Position numbers and translations under genes: made by a program. A stretch of DNA of 64,000 nt, from contig NC_061510.1 in the NCBI RefSeq assembly GCF_022539505.1, forward strand, positions 32,637,047-32,701,046. The letters are read 5' to 3'. This document shows, one piece after another, positions 10,503 to 22,479 of this stretch; positions within the stretch are counted from its first letter, which is position 1, and each line of letters begins with the position of its first letter. The DNA is from Lolium rigidum (taxonomy: Eukaryota > Streptophyta > Magnoliopsida > Poales > Poaceae). The notes beneath the pieces are model-generated. The model was given only the letters and a program-made list of their open reading frames with translations, searched no databases and was not told where the DNA came from.

Positions 10503-11672
10503 TGTTATCACCAGAATTTGACCGAGTCAGAAGTGGGCCGTGATCAAGATGGACGTGAAGAATATATATATAGAAGAAATACGTGAATCGGCCTTTTATA
10601 CCAAGTTGGGCTTAATTTCCCGTGTATCTGTAACATATTAGATCGCATCTTAGTTTAGAAGTTAGAATCTTACTCGTGCACGGTTTGGTGCACGCCCACA
10701 TTAGAAAGTCCCCTGGACTATAAATATGTATCTAGGGTTTATGGAATAAACAACAACCAACGTTCAACCACAAACAAATCTCGGCGCATCGCCAACTCCT
10801 TCATCTCGAGGGTTTTCTCCGGTAAGCACCATGCTGCCTAGATCGCATCTTGCGATCTAGGAAGCACAAGCCTACCCACGTTGTTCATGCGTTGCTCGTA
10901 CTGAAGCCTTTTTGATGGCGAGCAACGTAGTTATCTTAGATGTGTTAGGGTTAGCATTGTTCTTCGAATTACATGCTTTCGTTATGCAACCCTTGCACGT
11001 CTAGCCGCCCTTACACCTATCTTAGGTGTAGGGGCGGCACCCGCTTGATCATAATTTAGTAGATCTGATCCGTTACGGTTGCTCCTTGTTTCATCAAGGA
11101 TTAGTTTAACATCCGCAATAGTTAGGCCTTACAAAGGGTTGGAGGATCCAGCGGCGTGTAGGGTGGCGTTTGCTAGCCCTAGAAAGGATGTTCCGGGGAT
11201 CAACCTCGTGTTGGTTTTTAGGCCCTGTCTAGGATCGGCTTACGGTCACCGTGCGCGAGCGCGAGGCCCAATCGTGAGTAGGATGATCCGATTATGCGGT
11301 GAAAACCCTAAATCGTCGTAGATCTAATCAGCTTTATCTTGATCAAGCAGGACCACCATATATTCGGACACCTTGTCCGGATCATGGGTGGATCGGCTCT
11401 TTGAGCCGATTCACGAGATAACCCGAGAGCCAATCGAGGCTCGTATTTAATGTTTACGTGTATGCCATGCGGGAAACTAAGCGAGGCATCATCCACACCT
11501 TCCCGACCAGGTATAGGTCGGGTGGCACGCCCTTGCGATTGGCATCGGCGCGTGCGACCAGGAGGCTTTGCGGGCCGTCGCTCTGAGGGACTGGGGCCAG
11601 CCGCAGCCCTAGTTGTTCCCGGCTCTACCGTGTTGACCATCTCTGCCCGCCAGGGGGTTTCTGACGTCAACA
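10503..11672 (+). repeat. 3' LTR of the Gypsy element (1170 bp)
   Basis: Same start and end as the copy at 4589-5759, followed directly by the GCTAT target duplication at 11673-11677. Confidence 0.95.
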
Positions 11673-11677
11673 GCTAT

Positions 11678-12065
11678 ATAGTTGACCGGTCAAACTAAGT
11701 CACCTGGCCCGGCCCGCAAACTTAATGGGCCGGCCCACTTAAGACGTGGCAGGCCTCGTGTGGGCCTACCATCTACCACGGGGTTTAGCCGGTTAACGTC
11801 GTTAACTGCCAGTTAACGGCGTCTACCACGTGGTAGTTTGCATGACGTCAGCAGTCAACGGGCTCCCGGAAACACTTCTGCAACGGTCCGATTTTCCGTG
11901 GCGGAAGGGCGCCCAAGCGCGACGGACCGAACAAACGTGGTAGGACTTTGCCTGACGCAGTTTCAACAACAGAACCCATATCGTCGGGTTAGGCCCATAG
12001 GCGACGAAAAATACCCCTTATCGGACGATTTTGGGACGTTGCCTATCAGAACTTTTCTTGTAGTG
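11678..12065. mobile_element. Right end of a CACTA-like element
   Basis: Continues the GGGCCGGCCC-containing element interrupted by the Gypsy insertion and ends at 12065 in CTTTTCTTGTAGTG, whose complement CACTACAAGAAAAG is a classic CACTA terminus. The last 200 bases contain inverted motifs such as 'acgtggtag' and 'ccgacg'. The matching left terminus was not found, so only the right part can be claimed. No transposase. Confidence 0.65.
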
Positions 12066-13238
12066 TTTATATGTCCTGCATGGTTGTTTATATATAGTGG
12101 AAATTGTCCCGAAGGTTAATCTTGACAATGTATGCAATGAATTCATGTTCATCACACGTGCATACATTGTGGGGGAGTTTGTTCTATATATGTTGGTTCT
12201 ACTCACATCCCTTTCATTAGTTGTAGTTGTGTGAGTAGATCTGGTTTTGATATGGACTAGTAGCTTTGTGTTACTTGACCATATCAAATACAACCTCTTG
12301 TATACAACATATTCTCGGATAAGTTGCATATATAGTTGTTTCTAATATTCATTATATAAACCCTCTTATTGTGGTTGTAATCAATTACCAAAATGGGGGA
12401 GATTGTAAGGGTATATTTCCCATATATATGTGTGGTTTTGGTAATCAGTGACAACCCCTATGGACTAATGTTTTCATTGAGTTTATATGAAGGAATATTC
12501 CATAGGTACTACTTGTATTCCATGTGTTGGATTCAAGTATGGATGCCATGAAGATAAAGATATACCTTGTGTATTGGAATTAAGATCATCGATTTGAAGA
12601 TATATATGTGATATGATCAAGAAGAAGAAATGAAGATGGAGTTCTTATGTGGAACTCAATATTAGCCATGCTCTAGCTTATGTGATAAGCAATGAATGAT
12701 CAAGATCTTGAGTGCTTGATTCCAAGTGAAGAATTCAAGTTATGGCTCTAAGTTGGTGTCATGATAGTCTCATAAGTTGAGCTATGGTTGACTTAAGATT
12801 TAGAGCATGCAAACAAATGAAGAACTCTATATACACCTCAAGATAGTATGATAGAGCATGAGAAGATACAAGGTTGACCAATACAAAGAGTGAAGAATAG
12901 ATTCAAGTTTGGTCAACACATTAGTAAAAGATTATCACAACAACTAATAAGAGCATCATCATAAGATGATGTCCCAATCATTGAACCTTCAAAGAGAAAT
13001 GAAACAAGCTTATAGTGTTGGAACAAATCATAGAATTGAAGAGAGTAACAATGTTTCACTAGGAGAAACTATTGGATTCCAGGAAGAATCTGGATATGGA
13101 ATATATTCAATTATATCAAACAAGGTCACCACTGAGTTTGAGAAAAGTCGTAGTTTGCACAAGTCAGTTGCGCGTACATCCCGAAACATGAAAAAACTCA
13201 AACTTCAACGACGAATTTTAGTTTAAGGGGGAGAGACT
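12066..13238 (+). other. Retrotransposon remnants with two PPT/LTR-start junctions
   Basis: No intact gene. 'aaaatgggggagat' followed by TGTAAGGG at 12404, and 'tttaagggggagagac' followed by TGTAATATCC at 13239, each look like a polypurine tract joined to an LTR start. The second halves of these elements were not located. A short frame at 12966-13226 has no recognisable domain and probably belongs to the second remnant's interior. Confidence 0.4.
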
Positions 13239-15291
13239 GTAATATCCTAGCATTTGGGGTTACAAAAAGAGATGAAACAGATATGTGCATTGCATTCATG
13301 CATAGAAAATCCGGGGAAAATTTTCGCGCTTTCAAATAAAACATGTCACAATAACTAAAGTTTTACTTGAGTTGATGGAATTGAAGTAGATCATCAAATC
13401 AAGTGCTATAAACCTCAATGTGACTTTGCTAAAACCTTGTTTTGGGTAGAGATGATTGGATATAAGAAGTTAGATCAAATGGAACTAAAACCAGCACAAC
13501 AATACATTAAGCAAGGATCAATTACTTGATCTTCTTAAAGATCATAGTATGGTATTCCCTGCCATAACATATGGATATCTATTCAACTGCAAATCAAGTA
13601 ACAATAAAATGGAGAAACTATTCCTGACTATCTTTTCCATGTCTTAAACTAATACATATTTCTACCATGAACCTCTTGGTATTCATTCCAGTTCAATCTT
13701 GGATTCATGACAAGGAAATCCACACTAGTATTGTTCCCCAGTTTTCATTCATTATATTCTTCACTATTCAAATTATCATACATCAAAACCTAGAAAATAG
13801 AGAGTTCTAAATCTATTAGAGAAGCAATGTCAACACTTGGGCCAAACCATTGGATATATATCCATATGCTCACATCATCATCTTTAATAATAACCCTAGG
13901 GTGTTATTCAAGACATTTCCTAGAGAGAGAATCCATTTACATTAACCATAGATCTTGATGATCACATCATTATCTTTGGAGTATAACCTTAGGTTATTAT
14001 TAAAGTAATTTCCAAGTGAGAGAAACCATTGATACCAACCTTAGCTATACCTATTAAAGAAGCCATCACAACTCTTGAACTAAAGTATTAGGAGATAAAT
14101 CATCTCTCATTGGAGTGGTGAGATAACCAAGTATGAAGTGGAATAAGACCATGTCCAGGAATTGATGAGGTATGGATGAGACTAACCCAACTAAGATAGC
14201 CAAGTGGATCCTTAGCCTAGATACCTAATGAGATCTTATGAGTACATCATCCACCCCCATGTAAGAGACTCAAGCTAAAGTGTTAAACTCAAGTTAATTG
14301 AGCAAGCACTTGATCTTGGGGATGAGAGTGAAATCGTCTTAGTCAAACCTTTGGTAAGCCAAAACCCTTGATAATAACACCCTAGTAATGATCATAAACC
14401 CTAAGAGCTTGAAGTAGAAGACATTAAGAATAAGTTGATCATGTCTAATGCATGATCATGGTTTGCAGATATATAAGTATTAGATAAAACTTTATATGAT
14501 AAGGGGATACCATCCATCACATAAAATCATAGGGAGACAACCCTAGTAATTTTCAACATCTTAAGTAGAGAATCTTCTCCATTTTACTAAAACCTTGCCT
14601 AACCAAGACTTTGTAACAACCTTAGTAGTATTCTGAGATAAACAACCTATCAATGGTGAGGAAGAGCAACCCTAGATAATTTAGTATGGTATTGAATCAC
14701 ATATAGAACCTATGCTCATATCTCAAACTAACTTGTGTATTACTTGATGATCACAAGTAAAATCCTAAACCATATCCCAATCATGTTTATGCTTCACTTG
14801 GTGAGCATAAGATGGTCCTAATACTAACCCTTAGATCCCAACTCCAAGAATGGTCTTCACAACCATATTCTTGTAAAGCAATAAAGGACATGTTGAGTAC
14901 CACTTTGTTATGTTTACTCTATGCTCATAAACAAATAATTGCTTTAAATGCACTATTATTCATGATCCTTTGTTTGAGTTACTTTTCATGTTATAACATA
15001 GTTGCTAAGTTCTATTGAATTATATCTATCATGCCTATGTTTAGAGTACTTTGGGAAAGTGGATCGATTGCCCTAGAATTACAACTACATAGAGGGTCTC
15101 TACAAGTCTATAAAGAAGTTCCAAAAAATTGATCGGTAGTAGTCCGGTCGCACCCGAACAATAATATTCCGAGCCAGCTCACAATGCTTTACATGCTTGA
15201 TCAAGATTGTATTGGCTTCATGTCACCTCAAAAATTATTTTGTTATCACTTACCTACTCGAGGACGAGCATGAGTTAAGCTTGGGGATGCT
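13239..15291 (+). other. LTR remnant and interior of a TGATACGTCTC-type retrotransposon
   Basis: AT-rich and non-coding. Its right end is the interior of the element whose 3' LTR begins at 15292: 'cttacctactcgaggacgag' and 'atgagttaagcttggggatg' precede the LTR (PPT at about 15277-15291). The reverse complement of the same segment is present at 35538-35580 next to another LTR of this type. The boundary between the older LTR fragment (from 13239) and this interior is not visible to me. Confidence 0.4.
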
Positions 15292-16681
15292 TGATACGTC
15301 TCAAAAGTATCTATAAGTTTTGATTCTCCATGCTTGTTTTACACCAATTCATATATGTTTTGCTTACACTTCGTTGCACTTTTACATGATTTCCGACACT
15401 AACCTATTAACAAGATGCCACAGTGTTTGTTCCCTATTTTCTGCTATTTTTGTATTTCAGAAAAGTTGTATAGGAAATATTCTCGGAATTGGACAAAACA
15501 AAAGCCGCAGTCAATATTTTACCGTAACGAATACGAAGTCCGAAGGGGATCGAAGAGGCGCACCTGGCACCCCACCAACCTAGATCCTCCGCCTATTTAT
15601 ACATCTTCTCGGGAAAAACCTAGATATAAAAGCCTCCGTCCATGAAAAGTTCCACCACGGCCGCCATCGTCCAGAGAAGTTTCGGGGGCAGAAGTCTCTC
15701 TTCCGGCACCCTTCCGGGACGGGGAATTTCCCCCGGAGCCATCTCCATCGACTCCACCACCATCTCCATCGTTGCTGAATCCCATGATGAGGAGGGAGTA
15801 GTTCTCCCTCGGGGCTGAGGGTTCTACCGGTAGCTATGTGGTTTATCTCTCTCTCCCATGTACTTCAATACAATGATCTCATGAGCTGCCTTACATGATT
15901 GAGATCCATATGATGAAATTTGTAATATATATGTCGTTATGCTATTCAAGTAGATTTTACTTATGTGATCTCCAGAGACTCCTTGTCCCACGTGTGTAAA
16001 TGTGAGGGTGTGTGCACCGTGTGGGTCTCTTAGGCTATATTTCACAGAATACTTATTCACTGATTTATGATTTGAGTTGGATGTCTCTATGAAATTGTGG
16101 TGTGTTAGTACCGCCTATGAATGCTCATAGTACATCGTGGGGTGTTTATTAGTGCTTGGGAATACATCTTTGAGGTTTGCTTTTGCAGCCCTACACGGTG
16201 AATTAGTGTTCGTTATCCAGCCAGAGAGTAGTTCAGAATAGCATAGTGAAATGCTTATACTTGTATTCCTTTATGATATCACCGTTGAGAGTGACCACTA
16301 GTGAAAGTATGATCCCTATGCCTTGTTTCCAAGCATCGAAACACCATTTATTTACTGTTTTACTACATGTTTACTCGTTGCCATATTTATTTTAGATTGT
16401 TATTACCAATCATATTTATCCATATCACTTGCATTTTACTATCTCTTCGCCGAACTAGTGCACCTATACATCTGACAAGTGTATTGGGTGTGTTGGGGAT
16501 ACAATAGACTTCTTGTATCGTAATTGCAGGGTTGCTTGAGAGGGATATCTTTGACCCCTACCTCCCCGAGTTCGATAAACCTTTGGTGATCCACTTAAGG
16601 GAAATTTCTTTGTTGTTCTACATACTTCTGGACTTGGAGGCCCAACATTGTCTACAAGAATAGAAGCGTGCGTAGAAATCA
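15292..16681 (+). repeat. 3' LTR of a TGATACGTCTC-family retrotransposon
   Basis: Starts TGATACGTCTCAAAAG directly after a polypurine tract and ends at about 16681 in 'gcgtagaaatca'. The end region (from 'cgccgaactagtgcacct' to 'ggaggcccaacattgtctac') matches the end of the solo LTR at 57900-59605. A 5' LTR was not found, so this element is truncated on its left. Confidence 0.7.
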
Positions 16682-16952
16682 CTGCCCCCCTTCAACTCCC
16701 CTTCGGTCTCTGTCTTCGTTACAGAGAAATATTTACTTTGGCTTTTGTTCTGTCCAATTCCGAAAATGTTTCTTGTACAACCTTTCTGAAACCAAAAATA
16801 AAAAAAACATGGAACTAGCACTGTGGCATCTTGTCAATGTGTTAGTGCCGGAAATCATGTTAAAGTGCAATGAAGTGTAAGCAAAACATATATGAATTGG
16901 TGTAAAATAAGCATGGAGCATCAAAAATTATAGATACGTTTGTGACGTATCA
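16682..16952 (-). repeat. Inverted partial LTR of the same superfamily
   Basis: Read on the minus strand this segment begins TGATACGTCACAAACG at 16952 and follows the start of the TGATACGTC-type LTRs (for example 'ggaattggacagaacaaaag'). It is cut at 16682 by the plus-strand LTR. It directly abuts the outer LTR of the nest at 16955. Confidence 0.55.
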
Positions 16953-16954
16953 AT

Positions 16955-17450
16955 TGCACACCGTTGGGGAACCCAAGTAGAAGGTATGATGACCACAGTA
17001 GAAAGTTTCCCCTCCGTAAGAAACCAAGGTTTAATCAACCAGTAGGAGAAACGCATGACTTCTGAAGGTGTTGCTAGCTGACTATTGGCAGGGCGCACTA
17101 CCGGTGTCAGCAACAACGTGGAACCTGCACACAACACAACCAAAATATTTTGCCCCAACATTATAGTGAGGTTGTCAATCTCACCAGTTTTGCAGAAAAC
17201 AAAGGATTAAATGTATAGTGTGGAAAGAGATGTTTGTTTGCATTGGAATGAAAAGAGAACAATGCTTGCAGTAAGTAAACATAACATGATTATTGTATCA
17301 GTGTAAAGGAAAGGACCGGGCTCCACAGTTCACTAGAGATGTCTCTCCATAAATAGCATGTTGCTGAACAAACTACAACTAGGCAATTGAGAGAATAAAG
17401 ATCATACATGAAAAGATGATTACTATGAGATTCGTTTGGGCATTACAACA
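16955..17450 (-). repeat. Outer LTR of the nest, distal part
   Basis: Starts 'tgcacaccgttggggaaccc', a common LTR end in Triticeae-type Gypsy elements when read in reverse. It is interrupted at 17451 by the MITE/MULE nest and resumes at 34463: the split sentence 'gggcattacaaca' | 'catagacagtaatccaactg' joins across a TA. Together the parts give an LTR of about 1.57 kb on the minus strand. Inside is a 'ccggtgtcagcaacaacgtg' motif near the end. Confidence 0.65.
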
Positions 17451-17875
17451 TACTCCCTCTGTTCCATTCTATAGTGCCTATAGTTTTTTGGCACGGAAAT
17501 TAGCGCAAGAGTATTTTTTACACAAGACCCCTAGCTAAACGATTTGAGATCAACGTAAAATTTGGGAAATCCATATCTTACTAACTTACCATAACAAATT
17601 GGGATTTCTATTTTTGTGCCCCTAGTTCGTTAGTTGTGCTCAGTTTTCCCCATCCTCTTAACTTTTCCTCCCTCTAGTTTGAAACCCCTCGTAGACGCTC
17701 AGACGGGAGGGTTGCCGTCAGATCAGAGGCCTTACCGTTACCATTAATTTTACTGGTGGGGATGCACAGAGGGCAGTTTCTCTCTGACCGTCTCGTGCTA
17801 ACGGGTAGCTATACATCTGTCGTGGGCCGTTTTATTTCCTGATTGTATACGCGGTGCTGCCATTGACAAATGGGG

Positions 17876-18180
17876 CTGCTCTATAGGGCTGCCGCAGCCA
17901 ATGACTAGTGGGGTCGTCTATTTTTCAGGAAAAGACATATATAACTGCTCTATGGGGCTGCCACAGCCAATGACCAGTGGGGTCGTCTATTTTTCAGGAA
18001 AAGACATATATTGCTGCTCTGTGGGGCTGCCGCAGGCAATGACCAGTGGGGTCTTCTATTTATTTAGAGAAAATCATATATTCCCGCTCTATGGGGCCTC
18101 CGTAGCCAATGACCGCTGGGGTCGTCTATTTATTTAGAGAATATCATATAGAGCCGCTCTGTGGGGCCACCTCAGCCAAT
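17876..18180 (+). repeat. 69-bp tandem repeat in MULE A, about 4.4 copies
   Basis: Units start 'ctctatggggctgccgcagc' with 'caatgaccagtggggtcgtc' following. The first two copies are nearly identical; the third and fourth share an altered 'tatttatttagagaa' end. The unit length is a multiple of three, so a short repetitive frame exists, but it has no features of a real protein. Confidence 0.85.
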
Positions 18181-18486
18181 GGTAGGTGACTATTTTCGCA
18201 GCTTAATCTAAAGTGAATCTTATGCTAAACCTGGTGCTTCCCGACGGTGACCTAGCAGTGGCGGCAAGCATAGCCATTCTGACCATGCCGATATCGGCAT
18301 CGTTTGGAGGCTGTGGTGCTCGAATCATGGTGGAAATTGCGACATAATTTTTTAAATGCATAATATATAGGAAAATAGCTAGATCTCTAAATTGATGCAT
18401 ATGAAGCTACATATATATTCTTGGTCATAATCCCCTTATCTAAAGGGGATGGATGCATGGCTTCACGTCGTCGTCGCTTTCATCGT

Positions 18487-20022
18487 TGATGACCCACAAG
18501 TATAGGGGATCGCAACAGTATTCGAGGGAAGTAAAACCCAAATTTATTGATCCGACACAAGGGGAGATAAATAATACTTATAAGCCTTAACGACTGAGTT
18601 GTCAATTCAGCTGCACCTGGAAAAGCACTAGTAACATGGGTGATGTGAAAGCAGCAGTAATATGAGAGCAATAGTAATAGTAACACATCAGCAGTAACAG
18701 TAACACAGAGGCAATGGCACCAGAAAATAGTTGATACTACTTCCAATGTCATATAGGAACGAGTATATGATGATGAGAGATGGACCGGGGTTCCCAGCGA
18801 TCTACACTAGTGGTAACTCTCCAATAACAAGTGACAAGTGTTGGGTGAACAAATTAGAGTTGGGAAATTGATAGGATTGAAATAGCATTAAGACAGAACA
18901 TCAAGATTATTAATCATGTAGGCATGTTTTCCATATATAGTCATACATGCTCGCAATGAGAAACTTGCATAACATCTTTTGTCCTACCAGCCGGTGGCAG
19001 CCGGGCCTCAAGGGAATCTACTGGCTATTAAGGTACTCCTTTTAATAGAGCACCGGAGCAAAGCATTAACACTTGATGAAAACATGTGATCCTCATATCA
19101 TAGCCTTCCCCCTCCGGTTGTCCCAATTTCTGTCACTTTGGGGCCTCGGGTTCCGGACAGCAATATGTGCAAACAACTTGTAGATACAATCTAAGCAATA
19201 AGTATAGAGCTTAAATCTAAGATCATGCCACTCGTGCACTAGTGACAAGCATTAAACACAACAAGATTGCAGCAACAATAACTTCACAAACTTTATAGAT
19301 AGACTAATCATAATGTATCATCCATCGGATCCCAACAAACACAACACCGATTACATCAGATGAATCTAAATAATGTAAGGCAGCTCATGAGATCATTGTA
19401 TTGAAGTACATGGGAGAGAGAGTACCAACTACTACTGCTAGAACCCGTAGTCCATGGGGGAACTACTCACGGAGCATGATGGAGGCGGTGGCGTCGATGG
19501 AGATGGCTTCCGGGGGCTCTTCCCCGTCCCGGCGGCGTGCCGGAACAGAGATTCTGTCCCCCGAATTGGAGTTTCGCGATGGCGGCGGCGCCTCTGGAGT
19601 CTTTCTGGAGTTTCGTCAATTCGTATCGAGGTTTTAGGTCGTGAGGGGTCTTATAGGCGAAGAGGCGGCGCAAGGAGGCACCTGGGGGGGGCACCCCATA
19701 GGGCGGCGCTCCCCACCTCCAGGCCGCACCGGCCTATGGTCTGGGGGCCCAGGCCTCCCCTCGGACTCTCATTCGGTGTCCTGGTCCGTCTCGGTGAATT
19801 ATGATGTTTGGTCTTCGTTTCGTCGAATTCCGAGAATATTGCCCGAACAGCCTTTCTGGAACCAAAAACAACAGAAATCAGGAACCGGCATCGTGGCATC
19901 TTGTTAATAGGTTATTTCCGGAAAACGCATAAAAACATTATAAAGTGCGAGCAAAACATGTAGGTATTGTCATAAAACAAGCATGGAACATCAGAAATTG
20001 TAGATACGTTGGAGAGGTATCA
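18487..20022 (-). repeat. 3' LTR (element sense) of the minus-strand retrotransposon
   Basis: On the plus strand it runs from TGATGACCCACAAGTATAGG to ..GGAGAGGTATCA. It is nearly colinear with 28651-30189, with scattered substitutions and a length difference around 18660-18710. Confidence 0.92.
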
Positions 20023-22479
20023 AGCATCCCCAAGCTTAGTTCCTACTCGCCCTCGAGTAGGTAAACGATAAAAAGAATAATTTCTGTAGTGACATGCTAC
20101 TTACATAATCTTGATCATACTATTGTAAAGCATATGAGATGAATGCAGTGACTCAAGGCAATGATCTATAGTTGCTAACAAATAGATAACATATAGCAAA
20201 ACTTTTCATGAATAATCCTTTCAAGACAAGCATCAAAAGGTCTTGCATAAGAGTTAACTCATAAAGAAATAGATTCAAAATAAAAGCATCGAAGCAACAC
20301 AAAGGAAGATATAAGTTTCAGCAGTTGCTTTCAACTTTCAAGATGCATATCTCATGGATAATTGTCAACACAAAGTAATATGATGAGTGCAAATAAGCAA
20401 GTATGTAAGAATCAATGCACAGTTGACACAAGTGTTTGCTTCTAAGATGGAAGGAAGTAGGTAAACTGACTCAACATAAAGTAAAAGAAAGGCCCTTCGC
20501 GAGAGGAAGCAGGGATTAAATCATGTGCTAGAGCTTTTTAAGTTTTGAAATCATATAGAGAGCATAAAAGTAAAGTTTTGAGAGGTGTTTGTTGTTGTCA
20601 ACGAATGGTAGTGGGCACTCTAACCCCCTCATCAAACAGACTTTCAAAGAGCGGCTCCCATGAAGGACGTTATTTCTACCAGCAAGGTAGATCATCCCTC
20701 TTCTCTTTTGTTTACACATGTACTTTAGTTTTTTTTATTTATGGATGACACTCCTCCCAACCTTTTGCTTTCACAAGCCATGGCTAACCGAATCCTCGGG
20801 TGCCTTCCATCATTCACATACCATGAAGGAGTGTCTATTTGCAAAATTAAGTTGCTTACTGATGAATCAGGGCAAAACATGTGAAGAGAATTATTAATAA
20901 AAGTTAATTAATTGAGGTCGGGAACCCCGTTGCCGACTCTTTTTGCAAAATTATTGGATAAGCGGATGAAGCCACTAGTCCATTGGTGAAAATCTGCCCA
21001 ACAAGATTCAAAGATAAAACACCACATACTTCCTCATGAGCTATAAAACATTGACACAAATAAGAGATAATAACTTTTGAATTGTTTAAAGGTAGCACAT
21101 GAAGTATTTACTTGGAATGGAAGAGAATACCACATAGTAGGTAGTTATGGTGGACACAAATGGCATAGGTTTTGGCTCAAGGTTTTGGATGCACGAGAAG
21201 CATTCCCTCTCAGTACAAGGCTTTGGCTAGCAAGGTTGTTTGAAGCAAACACAAGTATGAAACGGTACAACAAAACTTACATAAGAACATATTGCAAGCA
21301 TTATAAGACTCTACACTGTCTTCCTTGTTGCTCAAACACTTTTACCAGAAAATATCTAGACCTTAGAGAGACCAATCATGCAAACCAATTTCAACAAGCT
21401 CTACGGTAGTTCTCCACTAATAGGTTCAAACTACATGGTGCATGAAATTAAACATGATCTACTTGAGAGCTCAAAACAATTGCCAAGTATCAAATTATTC
21501 AAGACAATATGAGGCATTTTCTGTTTCCAACCAAATAACAATAAGTTCAATAGCTTCCAACTTTTGTCATGAACATTAAAAGTAAAACGAAGAACACCAG
21601 TGTTAATATGAAAAAACGTAGCGTGTCTCTCTCCCACACAAGGATTGCTAGGATCCGATCTTATTCAAACACAAACGGAAATAAAAGCACACAGACGCTC
21701 CAAGTAAAGCACATAAGATGTGACCGAATAAAAATATAGTTTCAATAGAAGTGACCTAATAAGTTGTTGATGAACAAGGGGATGCCTTGGGCATCCCCAA
21801 GCTTAACACTTGAGTCTTCTTGAAATATGCAGGGATGAACCACGGGGGCATCCCCAAGCTTAGACTTTTCACTCTTCTTGATCATATATCATCCTCCTCT
21901 CTTGACCCTTGAAAACTTCCTTCACACCAAACTTCTCATAAACTTCATTAGAGGGGTTAGTACTCAAAAAACTTTAATCCACTTTAGTACTGTAGTGACA
22001 CATTGCAAGAACTCAATAAAACATTAGCTACAGCACTCCACGTCTAGAAAGCCTTGCTTAAAGTCCACAAGAGGCAATGCAAAAAACAGAGACATAATCT
22101 GCTAAAACAGAATAGCCAGTAAAGACAATTTTTTAAGAGGTACTTCCGTTGCTCAAATCAGAAAACTCAAAACTAATGAAAGTTGCGTACATATCTGAGG
22201 AACACACACAAAAATTAGCAGATTTTTCTGAGTTACCTACATAGAGGCCTACTCAAATTCGTGACAGCAAGAAATCTGTTTCTGCGCAGAAATCCAAATC
22301 TAGTATCAACCTTCTATTAGGGACTTTACTTGGCACAACATTGCAATAAAATAAAGATAAGGAGAGGTTGATACAGTAGTAACAACTTCCAAGACACAAC
22401 AAAGCAGTAGCAAAATAAAAACATGGGTTATCTCCCAAGAAGTGCTTTCTTTATAGCCATTAAGATGGGCTCAGCAATT
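20023..22479 (-). other. Non-coding 3' interior of the minus-strand retrotransposon
   Basis: AT-rich, no meaningful frames. The PPT-like sequence 'gcatccccaagctta' occurs not only next to the LTR (20025) but twice more at about 21790 and 21848, so two internal polypurine-like tracts exist. Confidence 0.7.

Larger units (their letters stand above)
4589..11672 (+). mobile_element. Gypsy LTR retrotransposon, non-autonomous, Tat/Retand-like
   Basis: Complete 7.1-kb element bounded by TG..CA LTRs and a perfect 5-bp target duplication GCTAT (4584-4588 and 11673-11677). It inserted into the GGGCCGGCCC-bearing CACTA-like element. The interior holds a degraded gag (5821-8592) and, near the 3' end, a coding-length antisense ORF (9822-10220), an arrangement known from the Tat/Retand group of grass Gypsy elements. 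No protease, RT, RNase H or integrase is present: after the gag-like region the sequence goes into about 1.2 kb of non-coding DNA. Mobility must have depended on another copy. The polypurine tract is just before 10503. Confidence 0.93.

Noticed and set aside
12042..12065. Full-length CACTA element with both ends in the window
   Set aside because: Only the right terminus is visible; I found no CACTACAAGAAA start on the left.
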